NCBI RefSeq assembly: GCF_002434265.1
Contig: NZ_DJJS01000007.1
Location: 62,001-126,000 of the forward strand
Length of the DNA stretch: 64,000 nt
Direction: 5' to 3'
Source of the DNA: Pseudomonas sp. UBA6562
Lineage (GTDB): Bacteria; Pseudomonadota; Gammaproteobacteria; Pseudomonadales; Pseudomonadaceae
Position numbers and translations under genes: made by a program. Below are positions 41,646 to 50,696 of the stretch, piece by piece; position 1 is the stretch's first letter; the number at the start of each line of letters is the position of its first letter. The notes under the pieces were generated by a model that worked only from the letters and a program-made list of their open reading frames with translations, was not told where the DNA came from and searched no databases.

Positions 41646-42394
41646 CAGATTTCATAGCCATAGGACTTGATCAACGCCGCGGCTTTGGGGGTCTTGAGGT
41701 AATCGACCAAGGCCTTGGCCGCCGGGTTGTCCTGGCCTTTGCTGAGGATCACCGCATCCTGGCGAATCGGTTCGTGCAGGTTGGCCGGGACGATCCAGAC
41801 CGAGCCTTCGCTGACCTTGCCGTCCTTGTAGATCTGCGACAGCGCCACGAAGCCTAATTCGGCGTTGCCGGTGGAAACGAACTGGTAAGCCTGGGTGATG
41901 TTCTGCCCTTCGACCAGCTTGGCGCGCGTGGCATCGGTGAGTTTGAGCTGCTCCAGCACTTGCGTGGCCGCAAGCCCGTAGGGCGCGGCTTTGGGGTTGG
42001 CGATGGACAAGTGCTTGAAATCGTTCTTGCGCAGCACCTCGCCTTTGCCGTCGACGTAACCGGGTTTGGGCGACCACAGCGCCAAGGTGCCGATGGCGTA
42101 GGTGAAGCGCGACCCGGGCACGATGGCCTTTTCCTGCTCCAGTTTTGCCGGTGTGCTGTCGTCGGCCGCCAGGAAGACATCGAACGGCGCGCCGTTGTTG
42201 ATCTGGGCGTAGAACTGGCCGGTCGAGCCATAGGAAGCGACTAGGGTATGGCCGGTGTCTTTTTCGAAATTCTTGGCCAGTGCCTGAATGGGCGCGGTGA
42301 AGTTGGCGGCGACCGCCACTTGGACTTGATCGGCCCAGGCGCTGTTGAGCGTGAACAAGGCAGTGAGGGCAACGAGGGTGGGGTGCAAGCGCAT
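41645..42394 (-). CDS. modA: Molybdate-binding periplasmic protein
   Basis: A 249-residue periplasmic binding protein with a signal peptide (cleavage after SAWA near 21). VAVAANFTAPIQALAKNFEKDTGHTL and SYGSTGQFYAQINNGAPFDVFLAADD are the ModA ligand-site segments. It delivers molybdate to ModB/ModC. Confidence 0.95.
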   Translation of the reverse strand: MRLHPTLVALTALFTLNSAWADQVQVAVAANFTAPIQALAKNFEKDTGHTLVASYGSTGQFYAQINNGAPFDVFLAADDSTPAKLEQEKAIVPGSRFTYAIGTLALWSPKPGYVDGKGEVLRKNDFKHLSIANPKAAPYGLAATQVLEQLKLTDATRAKLVEGQNITQAYQFVSTGNAELGFVALSQIYKDGKVSEGSVWIVPANLHEPIRQDAVILSKGQDNPAAKALVDYLKTPKAAALIKSYGYEI

Positions 42395-42420
42395 CGAGCA
42401 GGCTCCAGCGGGCAGGTTGG

Positions 42421-42444
42421 CGTTATGGTGCCGACTATATAGCG
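42421..42444. promoter_or_regulatory. Possible ModE-type operator before modA
   Basis: CGTTAT and ATAGCG form an imperfect inverted repeat (five of six) around a TATAT-containing spacer, 27 bases upstream of modA. ModE sites are of this style. No modE gene is in the window, so the assignment is weak. Confidence 0.25.
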
Positions 42445-42476
42445 GCCGGCCCGCCCGCGGGAAGTGGCGAGTCGGG

Positions 42477-43568
42477 TTAAGGCGTCTGCCGTGCCCAGCG
42501 TCGCAGTTGGTCCAACGCAGCCCGGGCGATGTCGCGGGTCAAGGTCTCGGCCGGGACGGAACGCCCAAGGCGCAGCCCCTGGCCAGCCCACTGGTTGCTG
42601 AAATCGCCGCTACCCTGGGCTTCGCTAATTACGCGCAAGGGCATCAGGGCGCCGCCGGCTAGTGGAAATACGGGTGTCAGCTCGCTCATCGGGCCCAGCT
42701 CGCGCATCAACCGGTTATTGATGCCACGCGCCGGGCGTCCGGTGAACAGGTTGGTCAGCGCCGTGTCGGCTGCGGGTGCAGTAAGCAAAGCGTGCCGATG
42801 GGCTGCGGAAACCTTCGCCTCGGGGCAGAACAGGTAGGCAGTGCCCATTTGCACGGCACTGGCGCCCAACGCAAGCGCGGCAACGAGTCCGCGGTGGTCG
42901 CCGATGCCACCTGCAGCGATCACCGGCAGGCCGACGGCGTCAGCGACCTGCGGTACCAGGGCCAGGGTGCCGATCTGCGTGGTGATGTCTTCGCTCAGGA
43001 ACATGCCACGATGGCCTCCGGCCTCATAACCCATGGCGATGACCGCGTCGCAGCCATGTTCCTCGAGCCACACGGCCTCGGCGACTGTGGTCGCGCTACC
43101 GAGTACCTTGGCGCCGGTGGCTTTGACCCGTTGCAGCAAAGATTCTGGCGGCAGGCCGAAATGGAAGCTGACGACCTCGGGCCGCAAGGTTTCCACCCAC
43201 TGGCAGCTCTGTTCGTCGAAAGGCTGGCGGTTCGACACCGGTGTCGGTGCCTGCACGTCCGCGCCCAGTTCGGCGTAATAACCCGCCAGCGCTTCTTTCC
43301 AACGCGCGGCGCGTTCAGGATCGGGAGAGGGTGGCCGATGGCAGAAGAAATTCAGGTTCAGCGGCCCATCGCAGGCTTGGCGGAACGCTGTCACTTCGGC
43401 CTGCACCTGGGCGGCATCGAGCATGGCGCAAGGCAGCGCGCCCAGCCCGCCGGCACCGCCCACGGCAATCGCCAGGGAAGAGCCGCCGGCGCCCGCCATC
43501 GGGGCTTGCAGAATGGGCAGTTCGATACCGAGCAGGTCAAGGATTCGCCGATCGGGCCAAGCGTGCAT
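42477..43568 (-). CDS. Nitronate monooxygenase family protein
   Basis: A 363-residue FMN-binding TIM barrel of the NMO/2-nitropropane dioxygenase family. PILQAPMAGAG near 18-28, GYEAGGHRG near 180-188 (with the catalytic His), and AAGGIGDHRGLVAALALGASAVQMGTAYL near 218-246 are the family motifs. It oxidises alkyl nitronates such as propionate-3-nitronate. Neighbour genes do not suggest a pathway. Confidence 0.9.
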   Translation of the reverse strand: MHAWPDRRILDLLGIELPILQAPMAGAGGSSLAIAVGGAGGLGALPCAMLDAAQVQAEVTAFRQACDGPLNLNFFCHRPPSPDPERAARWKEALAGYYAELGADVQAPTPVSNRQPFDEQSCQWVETLRPEVVSFHFGLPPESLLQRVKATGAKVLGSATTVAEAVWLEEHGCDAVIAMGYEAGGHRGMFLSEDITTQIGTLALVPQVADAVGLPVIAAGGIGDHRGLVAALALGASAVQMGTAYLFCPEAKVSAAHRHALLTAPAADTALTNLFTGRPARGINNRLMRELGPMSELTPVFPLAGGALMPLRVISEAQGSGDFSNQWAGQGLRLGRSVPAETLTRDIARAALDQLRRWARQTP

Positions 43569-43603
43569 GTACCACCTCCAGACTTTGCGTTATGTAGGGC
43601 AGG

Positions 43604-43774
43604 CTATAGCGCCTTGCTGACCTGAATCTCACTGATCTTGCTGACATCGTCGCCATGGATTTTGCGCAAGGCATCCAGCGCCTGTTCGTGCGAAGCGTCG
43701 CTCAACACCGCGAAGTCCCAGCGACGTTGGCCGTCGAGTTTGTATTTGATGACGTACTTGAGGTTCTGGGTCAT
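43604..43774 (-). CDS. Small protein of unknown function
   Basis: A 56-residue protein, MTQNLKYVIKYKLDGQRRW then DFAVLSDASHEQALDALRKIHGDD, with a beta-beta-alpha-beta look. It precedes the nitronate monooxygenase gene by 35 bases and follows the DUF1883 gene by only six bases, so those two small genes probably share a transcript. No named domain. Confidence 0.6.
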   Translation of the reverse strand: MTQNLKYVIKYKLDGQRRWDFAVLSDASHEQALDALRKIHGDDVSKISEIQVSKAL

Positions 43775-43780
43775 GGCGGT

Positions 43781-44083
43781 TTATCTCAGCTGGGACGTGG
43801 AGCGTCGAATGATCTTGATCTTGTGGGTGAAGGTCGGCTTGCGCGTGACCGAAATCGCCCGGGTGGTGACGGTGTCGAGGGTGATGTTCCAATACCCGGA
43901 GCTGGGTACGGTGATCTTGGCGGGGAACTTGTCGAAGGCACCGCCGTGGTAGGTATGGCGACCGCCGTTCTTGAAACTGCGGAAATTGGCGTCGTTCATC
44001 AGACGGATGTTGCAGGGCTGGGAAGACTCGACGACGACGATGTCGTCTTCATTCAAGTGTTCGCGTTGGTGGATGAATTTCAT
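43781..44083 (-). CDS. DUF1883 family protein
   Basis: A 100-residue protein with the DUF1883 sequence MKFIHQREHLNEDDIVVVE...CNIRLMNDANFRSFKNGG...TYHGGAFDKFP. It is beta-rich and no activity is known. Some relatives are joined to TIR domains, but this one is single-domain. The start at 44083 is the family start. Confidence 0.82.
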   Translation of the reverse strand: MKFIHQREHLNEDDIVVVESSQPCNIRLMNDANFRSFKNGGRHTYHGGAFDKFPAKITVPSSGYWNITLDTVTTRAISVTRKPTFTHKIKIIRRSTSQLR

Positions 44084-44235
44084 GTGTTGCTCCGCACGTA
44101 CGGTCTGAAAAGTGCCAACTTTATCACGATGCGGGGGGATTTCCGCCGCGCAGTGGCGCTGAGCGAGCGACGACATCATTCATCGGAGCTAAATGCGCTG
44201 GCGGTGGTCAACAAGGGTTTGGAATTGCAGGAAAC

Positions 44236-44601
44236 ATGCGAATGAAATGGGTTTTGGCTGCGCTTTCCCTGGCGCTCACTGGTTGTGCCAGCGTTTCCGA
44301 CCTCGAGCAATCGCACGAGACCATGGACGTGATATCGGGCAAGTCGCCACGTGAATATGCCGACTGCATCAAACAAACCTTGGCCAGTAGCCGCGATCCC
44401 TTGACCGAAGAAGTGCAGGGCGAAGGGCTGCGCTTGATCGTGCCGCAAAAGCTCGGCACCGGTGCCGGCCCCGCAGCGCTGGTCGAGATTCAGAAGCGCA
44501 GCAATGGCAGTGCGATCAAACTGCGTGAACGCTTGAGTAACTTTCCGCTGCGTCCCGGCGATGTGCGCGACGCAACGACAGCGTGCATTTCAGGTTCGTG
44601 A
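44236..44601 (+). CDS. Small lipoprotein
   Basis: A 121-residue protein with a lipoprotein signal peptide (lipobox LTGC, Cys17) and a soluble part containing a pair of Cys residues (ADCIKQ, TACISG) that may form a disulphide in the periplasm. No family recognised. CAGGAAAC precedes the ATG. Confidence 0.72.
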   Translation: MRMKWVLAALSLALTGCASVSDLEQSHETMDVISGKSPREYADCIKQTLASSRDPLTEEVQGEGLRLIVPQKLGTGAGPAALVEIQKRSNGSAIKLRERLSNFPLRPGDVRDATTACISGS

Positions 44602-44826
44602 GTTTGGCCGCGACGCCGTTCTGTCATGATTGACCGTTACACGAAAGCGTTTTTGGTTTGCATCTTTTGGAACCTTCGCAGTCGGGCGGGAACTATCCAC
44701 GTGAATATCGGCCGAACCCCTTTGAGTCGTGGCATGAAGCCCCGCCTGGGCGGGCATTGTAAGGTACGTGCCGCCTGATTAGACTGCGCCAGAGCCACAT
44801 GGCCATACCCCCCCTTAAGGACGTTT

Positions 44827-45666
44827 ATGATCAAGAAATGCTTGTTCCCGGCAGCCGGTTACGGCACCCGCTTCCTGCCTGCTACCAAAGCCATGCCCAA
44901 GGAAATGCTGCCGGTGGTCAACAAGCCGTTGATCCAGTACGGCGTCGAGGAAGCATTGGATGCGGGTCTGAGCCAGATCTCCATCGTTACCGGCCGTGGT
45001 AAACGCGCGCTGGAAGACCATTTCGACATCAGCTACGAGCTGGAAAACCAGATCAAGGGCACCGACAAGGAAAAGTATTTGGTCGGCATCCGCCGCCTGC
45101 TTGACGAGTGTTCGTTCTCCTACACCCGTCAGACCGAAATGAAAGGCTTGGGCCATGCCATTCTCACCGGCCAACCGCTGATCGGTGATGAACCCTTCGC
45201 CGTGGTGCTGGCTGACGACCTGTGCGTCAACCCCGATGGCGACGGCGTACTGACCCAGATGGTCAAACTGTACAACCAGTTCCGCTGCTCGATCGTGGCC
45301 ATCCAGGAAGTCGATCCGCAGGAAACCAACAAGTACGGTGTGATCGCCGGCGACATGATCCGTGACGATATCTATCGCGTCACCAACATGGTCGAGAAGC
45401 CCAAGCCCGAAGATGCGCCGTCGAACTTGGCCATCATCGGTCGTTACATCCTGACGCCCGATATCTTCGACATCATCAAGAACACCGAACCAGGCAAAGG
45501 CGGTGAAGTACAGATCACCGACGCACTGATGCAGCAGGCCAAAGACGGCTGCGTGCTCGCCTACAAGTTCAAGGGCCAGCGTTTCGACTGCGGCGGCGCC
45601 GAGGGCTACATCGACGCCACCAACTTCTGCTTCGAGAACTACTACAAGTCCGGCAAAGCCTACTGA
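44827..45666 (+). CDS. galU: UTP-glucose-1-phosphate uridylyltransferase
   Basis: A 279-residue nucleotidyltransferase making UDP-glucose. The N-terminal motif AAGYGTRFLPATKAMPKEMLP (residues 9-29) binds the nucleotide and LADDLCVNP near 134 binds the metal. Length matches GalU. A strong TTAAGGAC ribosome-binding site lies upstream. Confidence 0.97.
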   Translation: MIKKCLFPAAGYGTRFLPATKAMPKEMLPVVNKPLIQYGVEEALDAGLSQISIVTGRGKRALEDHFDISYELENQIKGTDKEKYLVGIRRLLDECSFSYTRQTEMKGLGHAILTGQPLIGDEPFAVVLADDLCVNPDGDGVLTQMVKLYNQFRCSIVAIQEVDPQETNKYGVIAGDMIRDDIYRVTNMVEKPKPEDAPSNLAIIGRYILTPDIFDIIKNTEPGKGGEVQITDALMQQAKDGCVLAYKFKGQRFDCGGAEGYIDATNFCFENYYKSGKAY

Positions 45667-45762
45667 TCGACCTGCAGCAGCACGTGGCCCATGCCGCGTG
45701 CTGCTGGCAGTCGCCGGTTTTACCCGCCAGACTGCACGTACCCGGCCGATTCGATCGGCAAC

Positions 45763-45788
45763 AACCACCTTGGGGTGGTTTTTTTTTG
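45763..45788 (+). terminator. Terminator of galU, abutting the gor ribosome-binding site
   Basis: AACCACC pairs with GGTGGTT around TTGG, and eight or nine Ts follow. The gor ribosome-binding site GGAG begins directly after the T-run. Confidence 0.8.
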
Positions 45789-45799
45789 GAGTTTGAATA

Positions 45800-47155
45800 A
45801 TGGCCTACGATTTCGACCTGTTCGTGATTGGCGCAGGTTCCGGTGGCGTGCGCGCCGCGCGCTTCGCTGCGGGCTTCGGCGCCAAGGTGGCGGTTGCGGA
45901 AAGCCGCTACCTGGGCGGCACCTGCGTCAACGTCGGTTGCGTGCCGAAGAAACTGCTGGTGTACGGCGCGCACGTCGCCGATGAGCTGGAGCAGGCTGCA
46001 GGCTACGGTTGGAGCCTGGAAGAAGGGCACTTCGATTGGGGCACCCTGATCAGCAACAAGAACCGCGAAATCGAGCGGCTCAACGGCATCTACCACAAGC
46101 TGCTGGTCGACAGCGGCGTGACCCTGCTGCAAGGCCATGCGCGCCTGACCGGCGCCCACGACGTGGAAGTCGACGGTCAGCGCTACAGCGCCGAGCGCAT
46201 CCTGATCGCCGTGGGCGGTTGGCCACAGGTGCCGGACATTCCCGGCAAGGAACTGGCCATCACTTCGAACGAGGCGTTCTACCTGGAACAATTGCCCAAA
46301 CGCATGCTCGTGGTAGGCGGCGGTTACATCGCCGTCGAATTCGCTGGCATCTTCCAGGGCCTGGGCAGCGCCACCACCTTGCTCTACCGCGGTGACCTGT
46401 TCCTGCGCGGCTTCGACGGTTCGGTGCGCAACCACCTTAAGGAAGAACTGGAAAAGCGCGGCCTCGACCTGCAATTCAACAGCGACATCAAGCGCATCGA
46501 CAAGCTCGACGACGGCAGCCTGAAAGCGACCTTGAAAGATGGGCGCGAGTTGATCGCCGATTGCGTGTTCTATGCCACCGGCCGCCGGCCCATGCTCGAT
46601 GGCCTGGGGCTGGAAAACACGGGTGTTGAATTGGACGAACGCGGTTACGTGCGCGTCGACGAACACTACCAGACCACCGAACCGTCGATTTTGGCGATCG
46701 GCGACGTCATCGGCCGTGTGCAACTGACGCCTGTGGCCCTCGCCGAAGGCATGGCCGTCGCCCGTCGGCTGTTCAAGCCCGAGCAGTTCTGCCTGGTCGA
46801 CTACCAGAACATTCCCACCGCTGTCTTTAGCCAGCCGCCCATTGGCACGGTCGGCCTGACCGAAGAACAGGCCCTGGAAGCCGGGCACAAGGTGCACATC
46901 TTCGAAAGCCGATTCAAGCCGATGAAGCTGACCCTCACCCACAGTCAGGAGAAAACCCTGATGAAGCTGGTGGTGGATGCCGATACCGATCGCGTACTGG
47001 GTTGCCACATGGTCGGGCCGGATGCCGGGGAAATCGTTCAGGGTCTGGGCATCGCGCTCAAGGCCGGCGCGACCAAGCAACAGTTCGACGAAACCATCGG
47101 CGTGCACCCGACCTCGGCGGAAGAGTTCGTCACGATGCGCACCGTCACACGTTGA
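45800..47155 (+). CDS. gor: Glutathione reductase
   Basis: A 451-residue FAD/NADPH disulphide reductase keeping glutathione reduced. FAD motif GAGSGG near 10-15, redox-active GGTCVNVGCVPKK at 38-50, NADPH motif GGGYIAVEFAG near 172-182 and C-terminal dimer His-Glu HPTSAEE near 435. It is followed by ahpC and ahpF. Confidence 0.96.
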   Translation: MAYDFDLFVIGAGSGGVRAARFAAGFGAKVAVAESRYLGGTCVNVGCVPKKLLVYGAHVADELEQAAGYGWSLEEGHFDWGTLISNKNREIERLNGIYHKLLVDSGVTLLQGHARLTGAHDVEVDGQRYSAERILIAVGGWPQVPDIPGKELAITSNEAFYLEQLPKRMLVVGGGYIAVEFAGIFQGLGSATTLLYRGDLFLRGFDGSVRNHLKEELEKRGLDLQFNSDIKRIDKLDDGSLKATLKDGRELIADCVFYATGRRPMLDGLGLENTGVELDERGYVRVDEHYQTTEPSILAIGDVIGRVQLTPVALAEGMAVARRLFKPEQFCLVDYQNIPTAVFSQPPIGTVGLTEEQALEAGHKVHIFESRFKPMKLTLTHSQEKTLMKLVVDADTDRVLGCHMVGPDAGEIVQGLGIALKAGATKQQFDETIGVHPTSAEEFVTMRTVTR

Positions 47156-47376
47156 TCGCTTGACCACACGGGTCTGTTTCAAGTCGCCACCTTGCGCTTT
47201 GACAGGCCCGTGCATGAGCATTGCCTCTAGTGCTGATGCACGCTCCCTTCTATTAATATCCTGCCCTTATAGCCAAAACCAATCACCAGCATCAGGTTTG
47301 CCAATGAGCCTTTATCGCGCTCGTTGGTTAGGATTTCCTCCGTCAACTGATTTCAACCCCTCCGAGGAAACGTCTG

Positions 47377-47940
47377 ATGCCTATCATCAACAGCCAAGTC
47401 AAACCGTTCAACGCAACCGCTTACCACAACGGCGAGTTCGTTCCCGTGAGCGAAGCCGACCTGAAAGGCAAGTGGTCCGTCGTATTCTTCTACCCGGCCG
47501 ACTTCACCTTCGTCTGCCCGACCGAACTGGGTGACCTTGCTGACAACTACGCCGAATTCCAGAAAATGGGCGTGGAGATCTACGGCGTGTCGACCGACAC
47601 CCACTTCACCCACAAAGCTTGGCATGACACGTCGGACACCATCGGCAAGATCAAATACCCGCTGATCGGTGACCCGACCCAGGTGATCTCGCGCAACTTC
47701 GACGTGCTGATCGAAGAAGCCGGCCTGGCCGACCGCGGTACTTTCGTGATCAACCCCGAAGGCCAGATCAAGATCGTCGAAATCAACGACGGTGGCGTAG
47801 GCCGCGATGCCAGCGAACTGCTGCGCAAGGTCAAGGCTGCCCAGTATATCGCCGCCCACCCAGGCGAAGTCTGCCCGGCCAAGTGGAAAGAAGGCGAAGC
47901 CACCCTGGCCCCGTCGCTGGACCTGGTCGGCAAGATCTGA
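47377..47940 (+). CDS. ahpC: Alkyl hydroperoxide reductase peroxiredoxin subunit
   Basis: A 187-residue typical 2-Cys peroxiredoxin. The peroxidatic Cys is in DFTFVCPTE near 47, the resolving Cys in GEVCPAKW near 166. It reduces hydrogen peroxide, organic peroxides and peroxynitrite using AhpF. GAGGAAA precedes the ATG. Confidence 0.97.
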   Translation: MPIINSQVKPFNATAYHNGEFVPVSEADLKGKWSVVFFYPADFTFVCPTELGDLADNYAEFQKMGVEIYGVSTDTHFTHKAWHDTSDTIGKIKYPLIGDPTQVISRNFDVLIEEAGLADRGTFVINPEGQIKIVEINDGGVGRDASELLRKVKAAQYIAAHPGEVCPAKWKEGEATLAPSLDLVGKI

Positions 47941-48000
47941 GCCGATGCGCACCCCGCGGGCGGTAGCTAGCCGCCACAGCTGAACCGTCTACCGCCCCGT

Positions 48001-48035
48001 AAAAACGCCCGGGCGACATCGCCTGGGCGTTTTTG
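48001..48035 (+). terminator. Terminator between ahpC and ahpF
   Basis: AAAAACGCCCGGGCGA pairs with TCGCCTGGGCGTTTTT around CA with a T-tail. It lies 60 bases after ahpC and would reduce ahpF transcription relative to ahpC. Confidence 0.85.
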
Positions 48036-48067
48036 TATCCGAGTTTTGTAAGAAGGAAATCGCCCGT

Positions 48068-49630
48068 ATGTTGGACGCCACGCTTAAATCGCAACTGAAA
48101 ACCTACCTGGAGCGGGTCACCCAGCCGATCGAGATCGTTGCCTCCCTCGACGACGGCGCGAAGTCCCGCGAAATGCACGACCTGCTGGTGGAGATCGCCG
48201 GCCTGTCGAACCTCATTACCTTGCGCGTGGACGGAGACGACGCACGTCGTCCGTCGTTCTCGCTCAACCGACCCAATGGCCAGATCAGCCTGCGCTTCGC
48301 CGGCATCCCCATGGGTCACGAGTTCACCTCCCTGGTGCTGGCCCTGTTGCAAGTCGGCGGCCATCCCTCCAAGGCCAGTGCCGAGCTGATCGAGCAGATC
48401 CAAGGGCTGGACGGTGAATTCCACTTCGAAACCTACTTCTCGCTGTCATGCCAGAACTGCCCGGACGTGGTCCAGGCGCTGAACCTGATGGCCGTGCTCA
48501 ACCCCAAAGTGCGCCATGTCGCCATCGACGGCGCGCTGTTCCAGGCCGAGGTCGAGTCGCGGCAGATCATGGCCGTGCCTAGCTTGTACCTGAACGGCGA
48601 ACCCTTCGGCCAGGGCCGCATGGGCCTCGAGGAAATCGTCAACAAGCTCGACAGCAACGCCGGCAGCCGTCAGGCCAAGCAGCTCGACGCCAAGCAGGCC
48701 TTCGACATGCTGGTGGTCGGCGGCGGCCCTGCGGGCGCCACGGCGGCCATCTATGCAGCCCGTAAAGGCATCCGCACCGGTGTCGCCGCCGAGCGTTTCG
48801 GCGGGCAGGTGCTCGACACCATGGCCATCGAGAACTTCATCTCCGTCCAGGAAACCGAAGGCCCGAAACTGGCCGCGGCGCTGGAAGAACACGTCAAGCA
48901 ATACGACGTCGACATCATGAACCTGCAACGCGGCGAAGCCTTGCTGCCGGCCACCGATGGCGGTCTGCACCACGTGCGCCTGGCCAGTGGCGCCACTTTG
49001 CGTGCCAAGACCGTGGTGCTGGCGACCGGTGCGCGCTGGCGCGAAATGAACGTGCCGGGTGAGCAGCAGTACCGTAACCGCGGTGTGGCTTATTGCCCGC
49101 ATTGCGACGGCCCGCTGTTCAAAGGCAAGCGCGTCGCGGTGATCGGCGGTGGCAACTCCGGCGTGGAAGCGGCCATCGACCTGGCCGGCATCGTGGCCCA
49201 CGTCACGCTGATCGAGTTCGACAGCCAGTTGCGTGCCGATGCCGTCTTGCAACGCAAGTTGCACAGCCTGCCCAACGTCAAGGTGATCACCAGCGCGCTG
49301 ACCCGCGAAGTGCTGGGCGACGGCCACAAGGTCACCGGTCTGCGCTACCAGGATCGCACCAGCGATGCCGAGCATGCGTTGGAACTCGAAGGCATCTTCG
49401 TGCAGATCGGCCTGCTGCCCAATACCGATTGGCTCAAAGGCACCGTCGAGCTGTCGCCGCGCGGCGAGATCATCGTCGATGCCAAGGGCCAGACCAACAT
49501 CCCGGGCGTGTTCGCTGCCGGGGATGTGACCACCGTGCCGTACAAGCAGATCGTCATTGCTGTGGGTGAGGGCGCCAAGGCTTCGCTGGCTGCGTTCGAC
49601 CACCTGATCCGTACCACCGCGCCGGCCTGA
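48068..49630 (+). CDS. ahpF: Alkyl hydroperoxide reductase flavoprotein subunit
   Basis: A 520-residue flavoprotein moving electrons from NADH to AhpC. The N-terminal tandem thioredoxin fold has the CQNC centre near 130; the thioredoxin-reductase-like part has GGGPAGATAAIYAARKG near 219, the CPHC centre near 346 and GGGNSGVEAAIDLA near 361. Length is normal. Confidence 0.97.
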   Translation: MLDATLKSQLKTYLERVTQPIEIVASLDDGAKSREMHDLLVEIAGLSNLITLRVDGDDARRPSFSLNRPNGQISLRFAGIPMGHEFTSLVLALLQVGGHPSKASAELIEQIQGLDGEFHFETYFSLSCQNCPDVVQALNLMAVLNPKVRHVAIDGALFQAEVESRQIMAVPSLYLNGEPFGQGRMGLEEIVNKLDSNAGSRQAKQLDAKQAFDMLVVGGGPAGATAAIYAARKGIRTGVAAERFGGQVLDTMAIENFISVQETEGPKLAAALEEHVKQYDVDIMNLQRGEALLPATDGGLHHVRLASGATLRAKTVVLATGARWREMNVPGEQQYRNRGVAYCPHCDGPLFKGKRVAVIGGGNSGVEAAIDLAGIVAHVTLIEFDSQLRADAVLQRKLHSLPNVKVITSALTREVLGDGHKVTGLRYQDRTSDAEHALELEGIFVQIGLLPNTDWLKGTVELSPRGEIIVDAKGQTNIPGVFAAGDVTTVPYKQIVIAVGEGAKASLAAFDHLIRTTAPA

Positions 49631-49648
49631 TCAGGTCGTGTCTGCCAC

Positions 49649-49674
49649 GCGCCGCCCCCTTGCCGGGGCGGCGC
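49649..49674 (+). terminator. Strong hairpin after ahpF
   Basis: GCGCCGCCCC pairs perfectly with GGGGCGGCGC around a short loop, 19 bases after the stop. There is no T-run, so it may act as an mRNA 3'-end stabiliser or a Rho-assisted site. Confidence 0.5.
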
Positions 49675-49756
49675 GCTGCTGTCCGGGGTTTGCCCGATAC
49701 GCGGCAGCGGCGCTGCGCTATATTCGGCCTTTGTCCTGTCTGATGGAGCATCGCCG

Positions 49757-50569
49757 GTGACCGAATACAGCGCTTTCAACGTCGAACTGACCGAACACGT
49801 CGTCCACGTCCAGATCGACCGCCCAGAGAAAGCCAATGCCATGGACGCGGCGTTCTGGTCCGAGATCGTCGACATCTTCCAGTGGATCGACGACACCGAT
49901 GCGATACGCGCTGTGGTCATCAGTGGCGCGGGCAAGCATTTCTCCGCCGGTATCGACCTGGCCCTGCTGGCCTCGGTCGCCAGCCGGTTGGGCCAGGACG
50001 TGGGGCGTAACGCCCGGCAACTGCGCCGTACCATCCTGCGCATGCAGGCCTCGTTCAATGCCGTGGACCAATGCCGCAAACCGGTGCTGGCCGCCATCCA
50101 TGGGCAGTGCATCGGCGGTGCCATCGACCTGATCGCTGCCTGCGACATGCGTTATTGCAGCAGCGACGCGCAATTCTCCATAAAGGAAATCGACATGGGC
50201 ATGGCCGCCGATGTCGGTACCTTGCAGCGCTTGCCGCGTATCGTCGGCGATGGCGTTCTGCGTGAGTTGGCGTACACCGGTCGCCGCGTGCAGGCCGACG
50301 AAGCGCTGCGCATCGGCCTGGTCAACCGTGTGTATTCCGATCCCCAAGCCTTGCTGGCCGAGGTGCTGGACATCGCTCGGCAGATCGCGGCAAAGTCGCC
50401 GCTCGCAGTGGCCGGCACCAAGGCCATGCTCGGCTACATGCGCGACCACCGCATCGACGATGGGCTGGACTACATCGCCACCTGGAATGCCGCCATGTTG
50501 CAGTCCGAAGACTTGCGCATCGCCATGGCTGCGCATTTGTCCAAGCAGCCGCCGACCTTCCGCGACTAG
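49757..50569 (+). CDS. Crotonase family, delta(3,5)-delta(2,4)-dienoyl-CoA isomerase-like
   Basis: A 270-residue crotonase-fold protein, GTG start after GGAGC. The oxyanion region HFSAGIDLALL near 56-66 and FSIKEIDMGMAADVGTLQRLP near 138-158 hold the Glu and Asp that match the dienoyl-CoA isomerase (ECH1) active site, which moves double bonds during oxidation of unsaturated fatty acids. Plain enoyl-CoA hydratase is less likely from these residues. Confidence 0.88.
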   Translation: MTEYSAFNVELTEHVVHVQIDRPEKANAMDAAFWSEIVDIFQWIDDTDAIRAVVISGAGKHFSAGIDLALLASVASRLGQDVGRNARQLRRTILRMQASFNAVDQCRKPVLAAIHGQCIGGAIDLIAACDMRYCSSDAQFSIKEIDMGMAADVGTLQRLPRIVGDGVLRELAYTGRRVQADEALRIGLVNRVYSDPQALLAEVLDIARQIAAKSPLAVAGTKAMLGYMRDHRIDDGLDYIATWNAAMLQSEDLRIAMAAHLSKQPPTFRD

Positions 50570-50696
50570 TGCCGGTCTCAAGCCCTGTAGATGTCGCGAG
50601 GGCCAGGTAGCCAGCGCGACTTGAGGCCACCTCGCCAGATCCATCTTATCAGCGACCGCAACCCATCCTGTCGGGCGCTCGCCCAGGAAGACCTTC

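Noticed and set aside
45569..47221. 550-codon minus-strand open frame
   Set aside because: Antisense to gor.
47221..47280. Possible OxyR site before ahpC
   Set aside because: CTAT and ATAG occur but with 15 bases between them rather than the ATAG-N7-CTAT spacing.
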